Shown: positions 5,202 through 5,604 of the stretch, one piece after another
How the letters are laid out: every line of letters starts with the position of its first letter
Numbering within the stretch: the stretch's first letter is position 1
NCBI GenBank assembly: GCA_030610745.1
Contig: JAUWRC010000101.1
Coordinates: forward strand, 1-5,604
DNA: 5,604 nt
Reading direction: 5' to 3'
From: Clostridia bacterium
Lineage (GTDB): Bacteria; Aerophobota; Aerophobia; Aerophobales; AE-B3A
Translations under genes and position numbers: made by a program
Notes under the pieces: generated by a model
Seen by the model: only the letters and a program-made list of their open reading frames with translations
Told to the model about the DNA's origin: nothing
Databases searched by the model: none

Positions 5202-5306
5202 ATGGGTGTTACTTATATTGAGGGCCAGGTGAAAGGACCGTCAGGTAAACAGGAAAGTGTAAAGTTCCTTCGAACTCTTAATCCTATGCGCATGTTGTTG
5301 CATTGA
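5202..5306 (+). pseudogene. Truncated retropepsin-like aspartic protease gene remnant
   Basis: The frame encodes 34 residues, MGVTYIEGQVKGPSG followed by KQESVKFL. This matches, from memory, the N-terminal strand pair of small bacterial clan AA aspartic proteases. Those continue at once with VDSGATYTLLP, which holds the catalytic aspartate. Here the reading becomes RTLNPMRMLLH and stops, so the active-site DSGA is missing and the product cannot be an active protease. A different frame (5282-5371) stays open for 29 codons, reading SYAHVVALNVSKKIFSLVEQ and on, but I cannot assign it; it may be the tail of another broken gene joined here. Apart from the promoter of the next gene, nothing else is seen between 5143 and 5446. 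Confidence 0.55.
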
Positions 5307-5378
5307 ACGTAAGTAAGAAAATATTTTCTCTAGTTGAACAAGATAGAAATATTCAGATTTTAAATCCTTAACCATCTA

Positions 5379-5407
5379 GTGACATATTGATACTCTGTGG
5401 ATATGAT
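5379..5407 (+). promoter_or_regulatory. Probable promoter of the flavin-protein gene
   Basis: GTGACA (5379-5384) and TATGAT (5402-5407) are 17 bases apart, each one mismatch from consensus. A TATAAT at 5417-5422 is an alternative -10 but lacks a suitable -35. AAAGGAGG (5435-5442) follows as a strong ribosome-binding site. Confidence 0.5.
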
Positions 5408-5446
5408 AGAGCTATATATAATGATATTTATACCAAAGGAGGAAAA

Positions 5447-5604
5447 ATGTCAGTATTACCAGAAAAAGTGAGTAAGGCATGGAACAGTCGTAAGGGGCCA
5501 GTTATATTGACCACCGTGGATAAAAATGGAATTCCAAATGCTATCTATGCTACCTGTGTCAGCAAATTTAGTGAAGATACCATAGTAGTTGCGGATAACT
5601 ATTT
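5447..5604 (+). CDS. Pyridoxamine 5'-phosphate oxidase-like FMN-binding protein (N-terminal part)
   Basis: The first 52 complete codons of a gene cut by the window end. The reading MSVLPEKVSKAWNSRKGPVILTT with VDKNGIPNAIYATCVSKFSEDTIVVADNY matches the start of small split-barrel flavin proteins of the pyridoxamine-phosphate-oxidase superfamily, usually about 130 residues. These bind FMN or a related cofactor as dimers; many have no known substrate, so a role in vitamin B6 synthesis should not be assumed. GPV(I/V)..TVD..G.PNA is the first strand pair, and DTIVVADNYF is the segment that normally leads to the cofactor site. AAAGGAGG ends four bases before the ATG. It has its own promoter, so it is probably not part of the toxin-antitoxin operon. 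Confidence 0.85.
   Translation, partial: MSVLPEKVSKAWNSRKGPVILTTVDKNGIPNAIYATCVSKFSEDTIVVADNY

Overview
This is a 5.6 kb, AT-rich bacterial window. The genes carry Shine-Dalgarno sites and sigma70-type promoters (TTGACA/TATACT-like boxes). No rRNA, tRNA or housekeeping marker is present to place it taxonomically. The mix of an IS, toxin-antitoxin pairs, small gene remnants and a scattered palindromic repeat looks like an accessory region of an uncultured-lineage bacterium; that last point is inference.

Left part (1-2354): a REP-like palindromic repeat is followed by a complete insertion sequence of about 2.2 kb. Both IS ends carry two copies of a GTAACC-containing motif spaced exactly 35 bp apart, in inverted orientation between the ends. 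Inside lie a full-length DDE transposase (D171, D232, E268) and a second gene in the same orientation. That second gene encodes a helix-turn-helix protein fused to a SprT-like zinc metallopeptidase domain (HEMLH plus a downstream GH). It has its own strong promoter with a perfect palindrome over the -10 box, and its ATG lies so close to the -10 that the mRNA is probably leaderless. The transposase ribosome-binding site can be sealed in a hairpin whose left arm lies upstream of, or at, the likely IS start site, as expected for a guard against read-through expression.

Middle (2528-3454, minus strand): an intact PfkB/ribokinase-family kinase with its own promoter and ribosome-binding site.

Right part (3570-5142): two separate, non-identical toxin-antitoxin modules. 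Each has a ribbon-helix-helix antitoxin overlapping the start of a MazF/PemK-type endoribonuclease, and each has a palindrome over its promoter where the antitoxin complex could bind. Between them lies a decayed gene that appears to be the two ends of a DUF6557-type protein joined by an internal deletion.

End (5143-5604): a truncated gene matching the N-terminus of small retropepsin-like aspartic proteases, then the start of a pyridoxamine-5'-phosphate-oxidase-like flavin protein that runs off the window.

The item most worth a second look is the HTH-SprT passenger gene carried between the IS ends.
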